In this document: positions 33,601 to 44,186 of the stretch, piece by piece
Numbering within the stretch: position 1 is the first letter of the stretch
Layout: the number at the start of each line of letters is the position of its first letter
From: Oscheius tipulae
Taxonomy: Eukaryota > Nematoda > Chromadorea > Rhabditida > Rhabditidae
Length of the DNA stretch: 64,000 nt
Reading direction: 5' to 3'
Assembly: GCA_037178975.1 (NCBI GenBank)
Contig: JASJZH010000002.1
Location: forward strand, 2,914,001-2,978,000
Notes under the pieces: model-generated
Databases searched by the model: none
What the model was told of the DNA's origin: nothing
The model's input: the letters and a program-made list of their open reading frames with translations, nothing else
Program-made: the position numbers and the translations under genes

Positions 33601-36600
33601 CAGTGACGGGAAGACCTACCCGAACGAATGCAAAATGAGACGATCTGCCTGTCTGTCCGGGAAGAATCTCTATGTCAAGTACAATGGTATCTGTGGTAAC
33701 TTGTCTACTCTTCTAAAACATGCCAGAAAATTTCCAGAAGGCTGTGAGCGTAAGACCTGCGAATTCTACTCCGTCTGTATCAGTGACAACAAGGGACGAG
33801 GAGAATGTAAATGCCCGAATGACTGTCCAGCGGCTGGAAGGGACAAGAGCAGTCTGGTCTGTGGAACGGATGGTGTGACGTACTCTTCGGACTGTCATCT
33901 GAGACGGTCAGCCTGTCAGCAGAAAAAGTTCATCGTGGTGGCATTTACTGGGAAGTGTGGTGAGTCAATTTTGAAGACTTTCTCTGGTGTGACCAGTACA
34001 GATTCAGTTGTTGACTGACTATGAGATTGTTCAAGAGTAGCAATGGCTGTTCACTATCAAATCTTCATTTCCAGACGCCTGTCTCCAAGTAGAATGCCGC
34101 TACGGAGAAGAGTGCCGTGGCGGAGTCTGCGTCTGCAGCTATAACTGTCCTTCCAATCCGCCCTCTTCGGCCAGAGTCTGTGGCGAGAATGGTGTTCTCT
34201 ACCCTACGGAATGTCATCTTCAACTTGTCTCTTGCCAGAAAGGAGCTCCAATCGCAGAGATGCCTCCAGCTCACTGTCACTCGGCTGTGGCCACTTTTGA
34301 AGGTGAGACAGTAGTCAGAGAGACAGAGACTGCCGTGACTAACTTTTTACAGCTACCCGGTACAGATGTACCGCCTCAAACTGTCGCTTTGGCGGCAGTT
34401 GTCGCTCAGGACAGTGTATCTGTGATCTACTCTGTCAAGAGAGAGACTACCCTCTCTGTAGCAGTGACGGTAAAATCTACCGTAACCAGTGTCACATGAA
34501 CATGGTGTCCTGTTCCGAGCAGCGAGAAATTCATACTCTGCCCTTGATGTCAAGCTGTCAGGAAGAGGGTGATTCTAAGTGATTGTAGCTTCTACTCTTT
34601 TCACTATTAGTTGTTTCGCAGACCGCGGCTGATCCAGATATTTCAGATACTTGCCTCTGCAACCGGATCGGATCTTATGGACCTACATGTGACACTTTTG
34701 GGCAGTGCAAGTGAGTCGAGATGGTTTGTGGAGGGCGTGCGGGAACAGGAAACAAGTTAGAAAATGCGACCAGACTCTTGTAGTAGTGCAATCTTTTGAA
34801 TTACTCAGTCACCGCACCAATTTTTGCATCCCCCTCGAAAGAACGGGAAACAATCTCAAACACTCGATACTTTTCAGATGTCGTCCGGGAGTTGGAGGAA
34901 AGAAATGTGACCATTGTCTTCCGAACTTCTGGGGAATCCACCTCATCGCCAATGGAGCCTTTTCGTGTCAACCCTGTGGCTGTTCCGCCTTTGGTGCTGC
35001 TCGTCCTGACTGCGAACAGTCCACCGGAAGATGCGAATGTCGGAAAGAAGCTATTGGAGAGAAATGCAACAAGTGTGCCAATGACCATGTCATGACACCG
35101 AGTGGCTGTGTCCGGAAGGAAGAGTACAAGACACCGGGGTAGGAGTATGAGAGATAGTCAATGGAATGTTTAGGAAATGCTCTGAATTACGCTGTCACCA
35201 CGGGTCGACCTGTATTCAGGCAGCTGGAAGTCTTCCCGACTGTCAGTGTTCTGACCAGTGCGATATCGGTCATTTGGGTATTGGTAGGTCGATATCCAGA
35301 CCAAAAATAACTTTTTAGCGGCCAACATGACAGTATGTGGCTCAGACGGCGTCACCTATGACAGTCACTGCCAACTGCAACAATTTGCCTGTAGACACCA
35401 GCTGGATCTCGTGGTTGTCTCTCTGGGAATCTGCGAGAACGGGGACGAAGAGATCCAGGAAAGGACTGAGAGAGAAGGAAAGACTCTTCTCGGATCCAGA
35501 TGTACTGTCAATTCGGATTGTGCAGAGGTGAGTACATTGTGAACTGGCAGCAATGTAAGGTTCAGCTGAATGCCGTCTGCTTGGCGAGACCAGGAAGAAG
35601 AGGAGTCTGCGAATGCGGAGAGGATTCAACCAGGGTTGAGGACAAATGTGAGCCGGTCGCAGCAGGTAAGAATCTGTAAACTACTTAAAATGAGCCATGG
35701 TACGAATTTGAATGGATCAAACAAGCAAGTGATTTCTTTGGCATGAGTTTTTGCTTGAAATATAATACCTTTTGTCGGATAGATAGTCTGAATAAGACTA
35801 TTCTGTAAGAAAGACAACTTTCCTCGTACAGTTTAAAACAGAACAGAGGACACCATTTTGAAAGGAGGTCATGAGATCAGAGCTCTTCTGGGATGTGAAG
35901 TCATTTTACAGGCGCCACAGTTACCTTCACCATCAACTCTTTCGAAAATGGACAGCTGAACCTGCCTAGAATTGTCATGTACAGCAACATCTCCTTCAAA
36001 GTTAGTTATAATACCCTCCCGCTCATAACACTTTTGTCCAGATAACACCCCTGTCTCTTTCTGGCTCAATCCTATCAGGACTCACAGAAGACAATGAAGA
36101 TCTGAATATCAAGCTGGAAAACGGTCGCTTCGTGGTCGAGTAAGTCTTTATCCGAGCAAAAAGACCAAAATGAGGATCAAGGTGACACAGAAGAAGGTGG
36201 CGAAGGCTACCAGAGCCACCATGAATATTGAGACATGGTGTCCGAAGGCTTCGGCGTCTTCTTCGCTCATACAACAGGGCAACCAGCTGCAACTCAGCCT
36301 TCTTCCTCTCATAGGCTGAACCAAAGTATTCTAAAAGTTCCCACCCGTACCTCATCGTACTCGCTGTCCTCCTCGTAGTCGCTTTCCCTCGTATACTCGA
36401 CATTCTTGTTGTTTTCGAGGTCCCAGGCCACGCTTGGCCGATAACCATGTTGCGTTGATTGGCGTCTAAAAATTATTAGCTCAATAATGACCCGCTTCTA
36501 GAAAAGAGAGAGAGGCAAAACATTTCATTATAGAAAGTGAGACTGACCTAGTTGAGCCCAGCTGCGGCATTTGTGGAATCGATTACATAGAGATGGGGCT

Positions 36601-39600
36601 TATCAGTTCATTTCTGTTTTGGAATGGGATGGGGGATGGAGAAGTAAAAGTAACTTTTTGAGAATGTTTGATACCGTGATAATCAATAGGGGAACTAGCA
36701 GTCACTAGGCATGATAATTAATCATCATGTCAAGTTTTGTCAGGACAGAAACCGGGGGTAAATCGAGACAGTCCAGAAGATCCAAAAAAAAAAGTATGTG
36801 TTTGACAGCGAAATTTAAACTCACGCTTACGGCCACACCACATTGAAAGTACGCCATCCCGTCCGATCTGGCAAGTCAAGCAATGTTGGGCCCGGTTAGT
36901 ACTTGGATCGGAGACGGCTTGGGAATCCCGGGTGTCGTAAGCTTTTTTTTTAAACGTAGCGCGTATGATTTCTCCCGTACCGTCTCGACAAGCGCTCTAG
37001 GTTTGGTCCAAATGTCCGAGAGCAGCTTCGGTATATACCCAAGTTTTTGAGGTAAACATTTATTTCGACCCTGGGAAGCCAGTGGTTGTAGAAATTTTGG
37101 AAAGTCCTGTGTAAGGACAGTAAAAAAGTTAGAAGGTTTATATTCTAGGCCCAACTATGTGTTTCAGACTCGGAGAAGACTCCATCTATGCCCGGGACGC
37201 CATTTTCGTGAACGAGACAGCCAGCTTCGATCTCTATTGGAAAGGAAAGGTGGCCACGTTGAAGACAGACGCAGAGAAGATCACGACCAGAGTGGAGACT
37301 GTCAATTCTGCTATGAAATGGCTGAAGATAGGAGGCAAAAGACCCTTGAAGGGAACTCTACAAGACCTGGTAGTCAATAACATTACAGTAACCCAGAGTG
37401 CTGTGAGTGCAATTGAGGGAGGGATTGCTGAAGGTGGCTCTCGTCTCTGAGAAACATTATTTTGATTCAGAATGTTCCATTTTCTCTTCGGTAACGATAA
37501 AGCAGAAAGGATTTCTCGAGTTCCCAGCAGTCAAAAGGGATGTCAGGAGTATTTCTGAGGTCGAGATCCGACTGAAACCGATCAGCACTGATGGTAAGAC
37601 AGATTTTTCCCCTTGACAAAATTATACAGGACTGGTATTCTTCTGGGCCACAGTCCAGGAAGGCAAAGCTACCGGAGACTTTATGGCTCTGTATCTAGTG
37701 GCTAGTCAGCCCTACTTCTTCTGGAATCTGGGATCAGGAATCACATATGTGAAGTGAGAGAATGTGAAGCCATTCAAGGAAATAAAAGTGTTAAGATCAC
37801 CCCCGATCTCTAATCAGCAGTGGAGCACTGTGATGTTTGGAAGGAATCTGAAGAACGGGTCGATCTGGGTCAATGGGAAGCTGGAAGGGCAGCAAGAGTC
37901 GCAGGTACTACTTTCATTATCTCTTGGTTTCTCTGTCGCCAGACACGTGTTCTTCTTTTCTCGCCCTCTCTCCCAAAAGAATAATCTCTCCCAATAAGAC
38001 ATCACATAAACTTGCAGGGTAAGAATCTCCATTTGGATGTGACAGGCGCAGCTGTCTATCTTGGCGGAATACCCAACAAGGAGATGATTCCAGACAGAAT
38101 GGGCAAACTTTCCTCGGTATTTGAGGGTTCAATATCGTATCTCTCGATCAATGAGGAAATCCTCGACTTGAAACAGGTACATTTAATTTTAAAGGACTGT
38201 CTAGCCGAGACGGTAGTAGGCGTTGGCCCGCGCACGGCTCATGCTCTCGGAGCGCTTGCTTCCCTGCATTGAAGGCATCTGAACACACTTTGTCCATGTT
38301 AAAAAGAGGATCCCATACCTGCATTTGTACATTTCTCCAGATGTGCTGGTAGCTCCTCTTGGGCATATACTCGGCGGCCATTTCATCCCCATCATCGGCC
38401 ACGTCTAAAAATTCCAGATCTTGTTTTCCGAACCTTTTTGCTCCGTAGGAGCCACTGAATTATGCAGACCCATATCATGGGAGACCCTTTTTGTATGACA
38501 TATGATGAGGAATTACTACACGTGTTTACTCTAGCCGTTTTGGTCTTTAGCTTTGGGATTAAAGGGGAAAAGACGGAAGTTCGTTAGCGTTGATTTCTGC
38601 TAAAGTGGAATGGAAGTGGCATAAAGCAATTAGTAGCCGGAACTCTTTTTTTTCGAGTTTTTGAATTCAATTTGGGTGAGGATACTTTTGGGATAAGGTC
38701 CCCTTGATTTTTTGACGACTTTAGTGCTTGACTACCCGAATGGAATACTAGGCAACTGATTTGGAGAGAGTTTGGATGTAAAATTGTTAGAATCCATGCT
38801 GTTTCTGTCAGGTTACCCATTTTTGCAGTCCTTACACAGGACTTTCCAAAATTTCTACAACCACTGGCTTCCCAGGGTCGAAATAAATGTTTACCTCAAA
38901 AACTTGGGTATATACCGAAGCTGCTCTCGGACATTTGGACCAAACCTAGAGCGCTTGTCGAGACGGTACGGGAGAAATCATACGCGCTACGTTTAAAAAA
39001 AAAAGCTTACGACACCCGGGATTCCCAAGCCGTCTCCGATCCAAGTACTAACCGGGCCCAACATTGCTTGACTTGCCAGATCGGACGGGATGGCGTACTT
39101 TCAATGTGGTGTGGCCGTAAGCGTCACTTTGAAATCGTGTGCGAAAAGCATGCTCTTGGTATTCTCATATCAAAATTCTTTGTTTCCGTGGGCCAGAAAA
39201 ACGTCTCTTTTTGTTCACTCCCCGACACAATACATAGTTCAAAAGTTATGTCCCTTCAACAATGGGCCGCTTCGTGTTCCCTTTATACTCTTGCTATCTT
39301 CTGACTGGATCTTTCAATGACTGGAGGACAATGTTCCCTCTCATACCATATCCCCAAGACTCACCAATAATGTAACAATGAGCAATGGCAAGAAGAGCGA
39401 AGAAGAGAACAATGAGGGACCTGCATCTTGTCATAGTTTTCACGAAAAGGATTACCAACCTGAGAGCATTCATACTGACGAGTCTGGTGGGGAAAGAGAG
39501 TGAGGAGAAGGAGGGGTGGAGTCGGGAAAGCGCAGAGGGTCAGACGCCTAAAGGATGGGTTTGGAGGATGAGAGATCAGGAAAAAGTATGTAGGTAAGGG

Positions 39601-42001
39601 AGAAAGGGTGGGTGGATAATGGGGAGGGGGAAGACAGCCTATCAAAAACAGGAATTTGTGAAAGAAACATAAGAGGAAGAGAACAAAGTTCTTATTCTAA
39701 ACGTTTAGCTGATAATTGAAGCAAATTCAATTGCCTCATTTGTCTTTTAATGTTACGGCTAACTTACTCAATTAGATGGGAGAATGTCCGGTAGTGTCGG
39801 AATAGCCTGTCTCTCTCTCTGTTTCTACCAGCCGCCGACGGCATCTCCGCAGCCCGTTTAGTCTTGGCTTAAAGTTAATAACAGGGGCTTCGCCGCTTCC
39901 CTATTAACAGAAGTTACCCCCACAGTTGACTCGTCCCTGTGTCGCTAGACATGAAAGGACTTGTCAGATTTTATAGGTATTAGTGTTGTCAGGTTATTAT
40001 GCGGATACCATGACGGAAGGACGGACACCACTGCGCTTAAATGAAGAAAAATGTCTCTGTCTCTCTGTCTGTATCAACTGAACCAAAATTATTTAGAGAC
40101 CCAGGTATCAACACTTGCACAGGTCAATGGACAGTCCTTTGAAAGAGCCAGATCCAGTTAGACCGTTAACTTCAAGATGCCTTCCCAGAACAAGGAGAAT
40201 AATTGCAGCTACCAATAGTCGTTGTGAGAGACACCCAAAGAGACAAGAGAAGAGTAGCTAGTCAAAGAGAAGCTGGAGAAAGTTCCGACACTCGGGTAGA
40301 CAACTAAGAACACAACAAAAAATAACAACAGCCTGTCTCCGAACCTCTTTATTCTAAGAGTTGTACTCGATGGGAAGGCTCTTGCGACGAACCATGCCGT
40401 CTCCCTGTAACCACTCGCGGCGGAACTGCTTGGCAGCCCCGTCTGGAGTATTGGTCCACTCGATGGTGAGCGGTCGTTGTTGGTGTCTTTTTGGCCGAAG
40501 GCGAAGGCATCGCAGCTGACAGCCATCAGAGTAGCCTCCTTGGGATTTAGACAGCCGCAGGGAGGGTCGACGCCGAGACGCTTCATGCTGGTCGTCTTGA
40601 TGGCCCATCCAATGCGACGAACAGCTAACTTCAATATGCCCGCAAGTTTCCCTCCAGTCGAGCTACCATGACAGAAGCAACATTTTCCCAAAGAAGCTAT
40701 CCCCAAACGGACTCGACTTGCAAACAATTAGTGTGCGCACCAAGTAGTGCACACTAATTGACAGTATTGGCTTCAGACAGACACACCCACAGACAGACAG
40801 AGACGCGAGGACAATTTAAAATAGAGATTGAAGCGAAGCAATTATTGCTGTTTTGGAGAAACTTTGAGGTTTGAAACGAGTTTGCTACGCTAATTACCGT
40901 CAACTCTGAAACAGCTTTGGATATTATTCGAGTAGCTCGATTGAAGCTACCGATTTGCTGTCTTTGTCTCTCTTTCTTTCTTGACCAGCCTCAAACGAGC
41001 AAAGTTCATCTCCCTTTCCGAAAAGGATCACTTCAACTTTTCTCCCTCTTCAGAAGTCTGCATAATCTCGTTAGTGAAACTAGAGACCACTGAAGAGAGG
41101 TGTTCCCAAACCCTAGGTTCAGAAGAGCTAAAACTCTAAATCAGGACCCTGTTCCTGGTATGCTCTCCCACTGCGAATTTCCTAATCGATCGGATGTGTC
41201 TTCCAGGCCAAACGTCACGGAGAGGTCACGTCCTACGAGAGCACACGCTGTCGGTCTGATCCATGCCCCAAGGGGACGCAATGCTATGAGAGGGCAGACG
41301 GACGACGGTGTAGGGACAAGAACAACTATCCGGCAATCACTCTGCCCTCGTCCAGCAGTGTCGAATACGGCTACATGAGCAACGTTACGACATCGTAAGC
41401 TGGTCCGATTTATAGCTGAGAGAAACATGTTTCAGAGCAGTTGCAACAAATGAGACAAGGATTCGGCTGGAATTCAGGGCGAAGAAACTGGACGGGGTTC
41501 TTTGGTATGAGTCGACTTGGAGACAGAAAGAAGATGGAGACTTTTTCATCATCTTCCTAGATAAAGGTAGGGGACAGTGTCAGTGATAGTACTCTTTCAG
41601 GCGAGCTGAAAGTCTCCGTCAACCTCGGCAACGACCTTACTTTTAAATCAGTTCCTCTCAAGGGTCTGATTGCCCTGGACGAATGGCATACTGTCCACGT
41701 TGAAAGGTATCCATAATCCACATCATCTCATAGATAATTCTACAGACTGGGTCGGATCATCAATGTCCAGCTGGACGGCAAGCCTGCCGTCTCAATCATA
41801 ACCACGCCCGGATCTCAGGAGCTGAACACGAACGGAATGGTCTATTTGGGAGGTCGTCTGACAGTCAAAACCGGCCTATCAGCCCTCCCAGGAAGGTTCG
41901 AAGGCTGTCTTCGCGGCGTGGAGATAGACGGACAGAAGTTGAATCTGGTTCATGATGTAGTCACAGAACAAACTCCCCTATTATGTCACTTGTTGCAATG
42001 A
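30649..42001 (+). CDS. AGRN: Agrin, basement-membrane heparan-sulfate proteoglycan core
   Basis: 28 exons join in frame to 1517 aa: first exon 30649-30828, last 41746-42001, AATAAA at about 42006. Order: signal peptide; NtA-like domain (residues about 22-140, [34 protein letters not shown]); about eight Kazal/follistatin modules, for example [24 protein letters not shown] and [12 protein letters not shown], encoded 32136-34568; laminin-EGF repeats (34647-35138, [23 protein letters not shown]); a further Kazal module (35319-35527); then laminin-G domains in 35912-38176 and 41436-42001 with an EGF-like [20 protein letters not shown] between. NtA in vertebrates binds laminin; LG domains bind dystroglycan and MuSK/Lrp4. 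A few junctions (32118-32136, 37433, 37748-37779) rest on weak sites. Its introns hold 5S and SL RNA genes, small antisense genes and an MSP relic. Confidence 0.9.
31557..31675 (-). rRNA. rrn-5S: 5S ribosomal RNA in an agrin intron
   Basis: An intact 119-nt 5S gene on the minus strand within agrin intron 3. The mature sequence matches the other copies. The 3' side on its own strand reads AGCTATTTTGTTTTTACC, a broken T-run, so termination may be weaker than in the other copies. The 5' flank keeps the GTGTTTGACAGCGAAATT element. Confidence 0.93.
32564..32633 (+). CDS. AGRN: Alternative first exon of agrin (signal peptide)
   Basis: [21 protein letters not shown] is a signal-peptide- or anchor-like start; the exon then ends AAAG|GTAGGA in phase 1. 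The upstream agrin exon also ends in phase 1 (TGCG|GTAGGT, 32294), and both splice in frame onto the exon at 32683. A transcript starting here would drop the NtA domain and the first Kazal-like module and encode 1341 aa. An in-frame Met also lies at 32489. Vertebrate agrin uses two alternative first exons in the same logical way (NtA/LN versus SN). It could instead mark a separate gene, but the shared phase favours an alternative promoter. Confidence 0.6.
36148..36570 (-). CDS. Small acidic-then-hydrophobic membrane protein nested in agrin
   Basis: Three exons (36548-36570, 36351-36465, 36148-36315), frame-consistent, 101 aa. It starts [11 protein letters not shown], has an acidic stretch [17 protein letters not shown], a cysteine patch [14 protein letters not shown], and one C-terminal TM ([15 protein letters not shown] followed by [13 protein letters not shown]), typical of a tail-anchored or palmitoylated membrane protein. 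The stop codon sits only 8 nt from the agrin exon edge at 36139, so its 3' UTR must run antisense across that exon or be extremely short. No family recognised. Confidence 0.6.
36825..36943 (+). rRNA. rrn-5S: 5S ribosomal RNA, linked to an SL RNA gene
   Basis: An intact 119-nt 5S gene followed by a T8 terminator. It lies in agrin intron 19, 86 nt upstream of an SL RNA gene on the same strand. Sequence is the same as the 26791 copy, including the 5' flank. Confidence 0.95.
37030..37119 (+). ncRNA. Spliced-leader (SL1-like) RNA, copy A
   Basis: The 22-nt leader at 37030-37051 contains TACCCAAGTTT and ends TTTGAG, then a GTAAAC donor, the same junction as C. elegans SL1 RNA (GAG|GTAAAC). Downstream are an Sm-site AATTTTGG at 37093-37100 and a terminal hairpin GTCCT-GTGTA-AGGAC at 37104-37118, giving an RNA of about 90 nt. 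Compared with SL1 the leader lacks two bases after GGT and gains two T before GAG. SL RNAs donate the 5' leader to mRNAs by trans-splicing as an snRNP. It lies 86 nt downstream of a 5S gene, same strand. Confidence 0.9.
38201..38501 (-). CDS. Small protein nested antisense in agrin intron 24
   Basis: Exons 38486-38501, 38319-38404 and 38201-38278 join in frame to 59 aa. The last two exons are well supported: [20 protein letters not shown]-like start (the exon has no ATG of its own) and [16 protein letters not shown] end. The 16-nt first exon (MSYKK, donor AAGG|GTCTCC) is the only upstream start whose phase fits, and its donor is weak. The protein is small, charged and has no signal or TM. The stop is 25 nt from the agrin donor at 38176, echoing the arrangement of the nested gene at 36148. 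Confidence 0.45.
38827..38916 (-). ncRNA. Spliced-leader (SL1-like) RNA, copy B
   Basis: Same sequence as copy A over leader (38895-38916), donor, Sm site and terminal hairpin, in the opposite orientation. It lies between agrin exons 24 and 25, with its 5S partner 87 nt upstream on its own strand. Conservation of both copies argues that they are functional. Confidence 0.9.
39004..39122 (-). rRNA. rrn-5S: 5S ribosomal RNA, partner of SL RNA copy B
   Basis: An intact 119-nt 5S gene on the minus strand, followed on its own strand by a T-run (AAAAAAAAAA before 39004 on plus). Its 5' flank differs from that of the other intact copies (CGCACACGATTTCAAAGTGAC) but matches the flank left at the 5S fragment at 25932. 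Confidence 0.94.
39283..39434 (-). CDS. Very small secreted peptide, nested in agrin
   Basis: Two exons (39365-39434, 39283-39320) joined in phase 1 give 36 aa. Exon 1 encodes a classic signal peptide, [18 protein letters not shown], ending at a strong donor (TTG|GTGAGTC). Exon 2 follows CCTCCAG and stops at TAA within AGTATAAAGG. The mature peptide would be only about 12-15 residues ([16 protein letters not shown] region). It may be real or a chance signal-peptide exon with a missing longer downstream partner. Confidence 0.35.
39834..40048. repeat. Dispersed repeat family A, copy 2
   Basis: Matches copy 1 in the GGGGCTTCGCCGCTTCC block, the TTGACTCGTC region, and the closing GACGGAAGGACGGACACCACTG; the middle is longer by about 35 nt. 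Lies in agrin intron 24. Confidence 0.6.
40049..41206. other. Rest of agrin intron 24
   Basis: Apart from the MSP relic and its 5' flank, this intron segment shows nothing I can assign. The short palindrome TTAGTGTGCGCACCAAGTAG then TGCACACTAA (about 40728-40760) could form a hairpin. Confidence 0.35.
40354..40625 (-). pseudogene. MSP pseudogene, copy 3 (5'-truncated, frameshifted)
   Basis: Covers about the last 90 codons of MSP. The sequence matching the first 36 codons is absent and replaced by about 200 unrelated nt, after which the MSP 5' flank reappears at about 40829-40940. A 1-nt deletion at about 40469 shifts the frame within the ITIEW block. More diverged than copy 2. It lies in agrin intron 24, antisense to agrin. 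Confidence 0.85.
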
Positions 42002-42551
42002 TCTCCAATAAATGAGGCTGTGGTAATTCAGGCCTGATGAAATGCTCCAAATGATCTCATCTCGACTCAATCACCAAAGCCTCTCCCAGACGGGACGGGG
42101 ACAAGAGAGGGCTGGTAGTAAAAGAGCTTATAAATGCTGCCCGGTTGGCACGGACGACTGTCATTGTAAAGGCAAAAAAAAACTGCTTATCAGCCACCAC
42201 TTATCTTCGGATAGACACAACGAGACCGAACGGCTCAGTTCGTTTTGGAAGGGGAGGAGTTGGCTGGCGAAATCGAGTACAGAAGAGCGTGGAAGTATTT
42301 GGTTGGCTCGAATCCAATGAAACCAATTCTGTGCAAAAGACGCAGAACAAAATGCAAAACTTTGTGGAGTAGTATCTGCATAATTCTGTAAGTTTTTTTT
42401 TTAAAAGTATTATCCTCTTCAGACCTCGAAAAACAAGCGAAGTATCTGACTTCTGACATGTATGATCTATAGTTTACAGAATACTTACCTATTGTCTCGT
42501 TTTGAGCTTGTCTGACTACTCAGTCAGTACGAATTGAGATCCTCAAGATAA
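42002..42551. other. Intergenic after agrin, no gene seen
   Basis: AATAAA follows the agrin stop within 15 nt. No further coding feature. Confidence 0.4.
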
Positions 42552-43093
42552 TACAGGGTGCGCTAAATCTATAGCAACTGCGCGTCAAAGTCAATGCTTC
42601 CAATTATTTGGATCTTCTGAAGACACAAGTTCTTCCTTGGGCCAAAAAGCATTTCAAGAAGCGTAGTTGGGCATTTCAGCGAGATGGAGCTCCTGCTCAC
42701 AAGGCTCGTGTGGTGCAATATTGGTGCAAGAGTAACTTTCCGGATGTGGTTACCTTCAGCGAGTGGCCTCCAATCTCACCTCAATCTAATGGACTTCTCA
42801 GTTTGGAGTGTTCTTGAAGCAAAAGTCTACAAAACACAATACAGGAACATCAATTTTTTGAAAGCAGCCCTTGAAAAAGCATGGAATGGACTAGGTGCCA
42901 CCTATCTGGGCGCCACCATCAACGCCTTTCCCAAGCGACTCAAGGCATGCCTCGATGCCGATGGAGGACGAATCTTAATGTTTATGTTTGTGCAAAAACA
43001 ATCAATAAATAATTGTTGTATGCTCGTTTGTCAAAAACTATTTTTAACCGTTAGATACGGTGTTTTTTCTGAGTTGCTACAATTTGGTTGTAG
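42552..43093 (+). mobile_element. Decayed Tc1/mariner-type element
   Basis: A C-terminal transposase piece: FQRDGAPAHKARVVQYW in one frame, then after a frameshift near 42785 FSVWSVLEAKVYKTQ and INAFPKRLKACLDADGGR in another. These match the D(34)D/E region of mariner-like transposases (WPxxSPxLNxxDxxxW). The N-terminal and first catalytic region are missing. Ends look like imperfect terminal repeats: TACAGGGTGCGCTAAATCTA at left and, inverted, CTACAACCAAATTGTAGCAAC at right. Not mobile by itself. Confidence 0.75.
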
Positions 43094-43468
43094 GATACGT
43101 TTAGTCATCTCGTCCATGGTAGACCGTCAGTAGAACACTGCTGATACCGAGAGGAAAGTTTTGGATGGAAAATCGACTAAACTGAAACTTCGGGTAGCCT
43201 ATCTTTAGGTAATCTTTAGCAGTTTGTCCTTTCTCAACTCACCTATCTTTCTTCCTTCTGCACTTCCAGAAGACACAGTATAATTCTGTTTGCAGACTCT
43301 GTTGACAGCTCCAACAAACTGACAGCTGTCCTTTTCTTGACCTTTATCATGACAGCTTTTCTTCCTTATCTGTCCTCTTTCCCGAAAACTGGCGGGAGTA
43401 CGAACACTAGTGACTCTGTGTTCAAATCTTTATGGAATCACTATCACGGAAAATATGTGTTTGCAACT
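43094..43468. other. Intergenic, no gene seen
   Basis: No supported feature on either strand. Confidence 0.4.
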
Positions 43469-44186
43469 CTATCGGGCTGCAGTCGCTTCAATAAAAATCT
43501 GTGGCTTGCTAGTCGGCGGATGCTGGGTCACGATCTGAAAGTAGATGTTCTTTGGAACTGGACACTACTGTCACTGTCACTGTATCTTTTACCTTTGGTC
43601 TCTCCCTGCCCATCCTGTTAGCAATATCCGTCGGTTTCAGTTGATTTCCCAGTCTACCCTGACTCGAAACGGCCCTCTTCATCGAAGGCCTCTTCTTCTC
43701 ATTCTCTACTGGAGAAGATGTCGAGCTGGACCGACTGTTGTGTGGATACTTGGAAAAGATTTGAAGACACTCCTGGTGCAACTGATTCAAAGCGTCCTGA
43801 GATCGAGGAGTATCATGAGAGAGATGAGAGATGAGCCTGAGAACGTGTCCTTCTCCGAGTTCAGCGTCTGAACAGGGTTTTTTAGTTCAGAGTTCAAAAG
43901 AAACTGTTGGGAAATGAGTGTCTGACACGATACTCTCATGAACTATTCATTGCTTTTGGTCGTGATGGTTACTTAGTTGCAAAGGGATGATCTCAGAGCA
44001 AATGACAGCCGCCGGTATTTTAACAGGGGATCATGGGAAGTTTGAAAGCTGGTGGTCAATAGCCAGAAGCATATGTCTTTCGGAAAAAGACCACCAATCT
44101 ACATTCTGTCTGACAGAACTAGACGAAAAATATTTGAGCCTACCAATGGAGTCAAAATCCTTCAAGACGACGTTTTCTTCCGACAT
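43469..44186 (-). CDS. Short hydrophilic protein, unrecognised
   Basis: Three exons (44144-44186, 43593-43867, 43469-43534) join in perfect phase to 127 aa. It starts MSEENVVLKDFDSIDAELGE, has a probable helical part HVLRLISHLSHDT...DALNQLHQECLQIF, then a Ser/Lys/Arg-rich tail (SRSSSTSSPVENEKKRPS) and ends PQIFIEATAAR. No signal peptide or TM, so cytoplasmic or nuclear. The intron after exon 2 contains (CAGTGA)n. I recognise no family; the N-terminal half could be a small coiled-coil adaptor. Confidence 0.6.

Noticed and set aside
39361-39645. Proline-rich minus-strand frame
   Set aside because: Translation of a polypurine tract; no splice or start support apart from the signal-peptide exon, which is in another frame.
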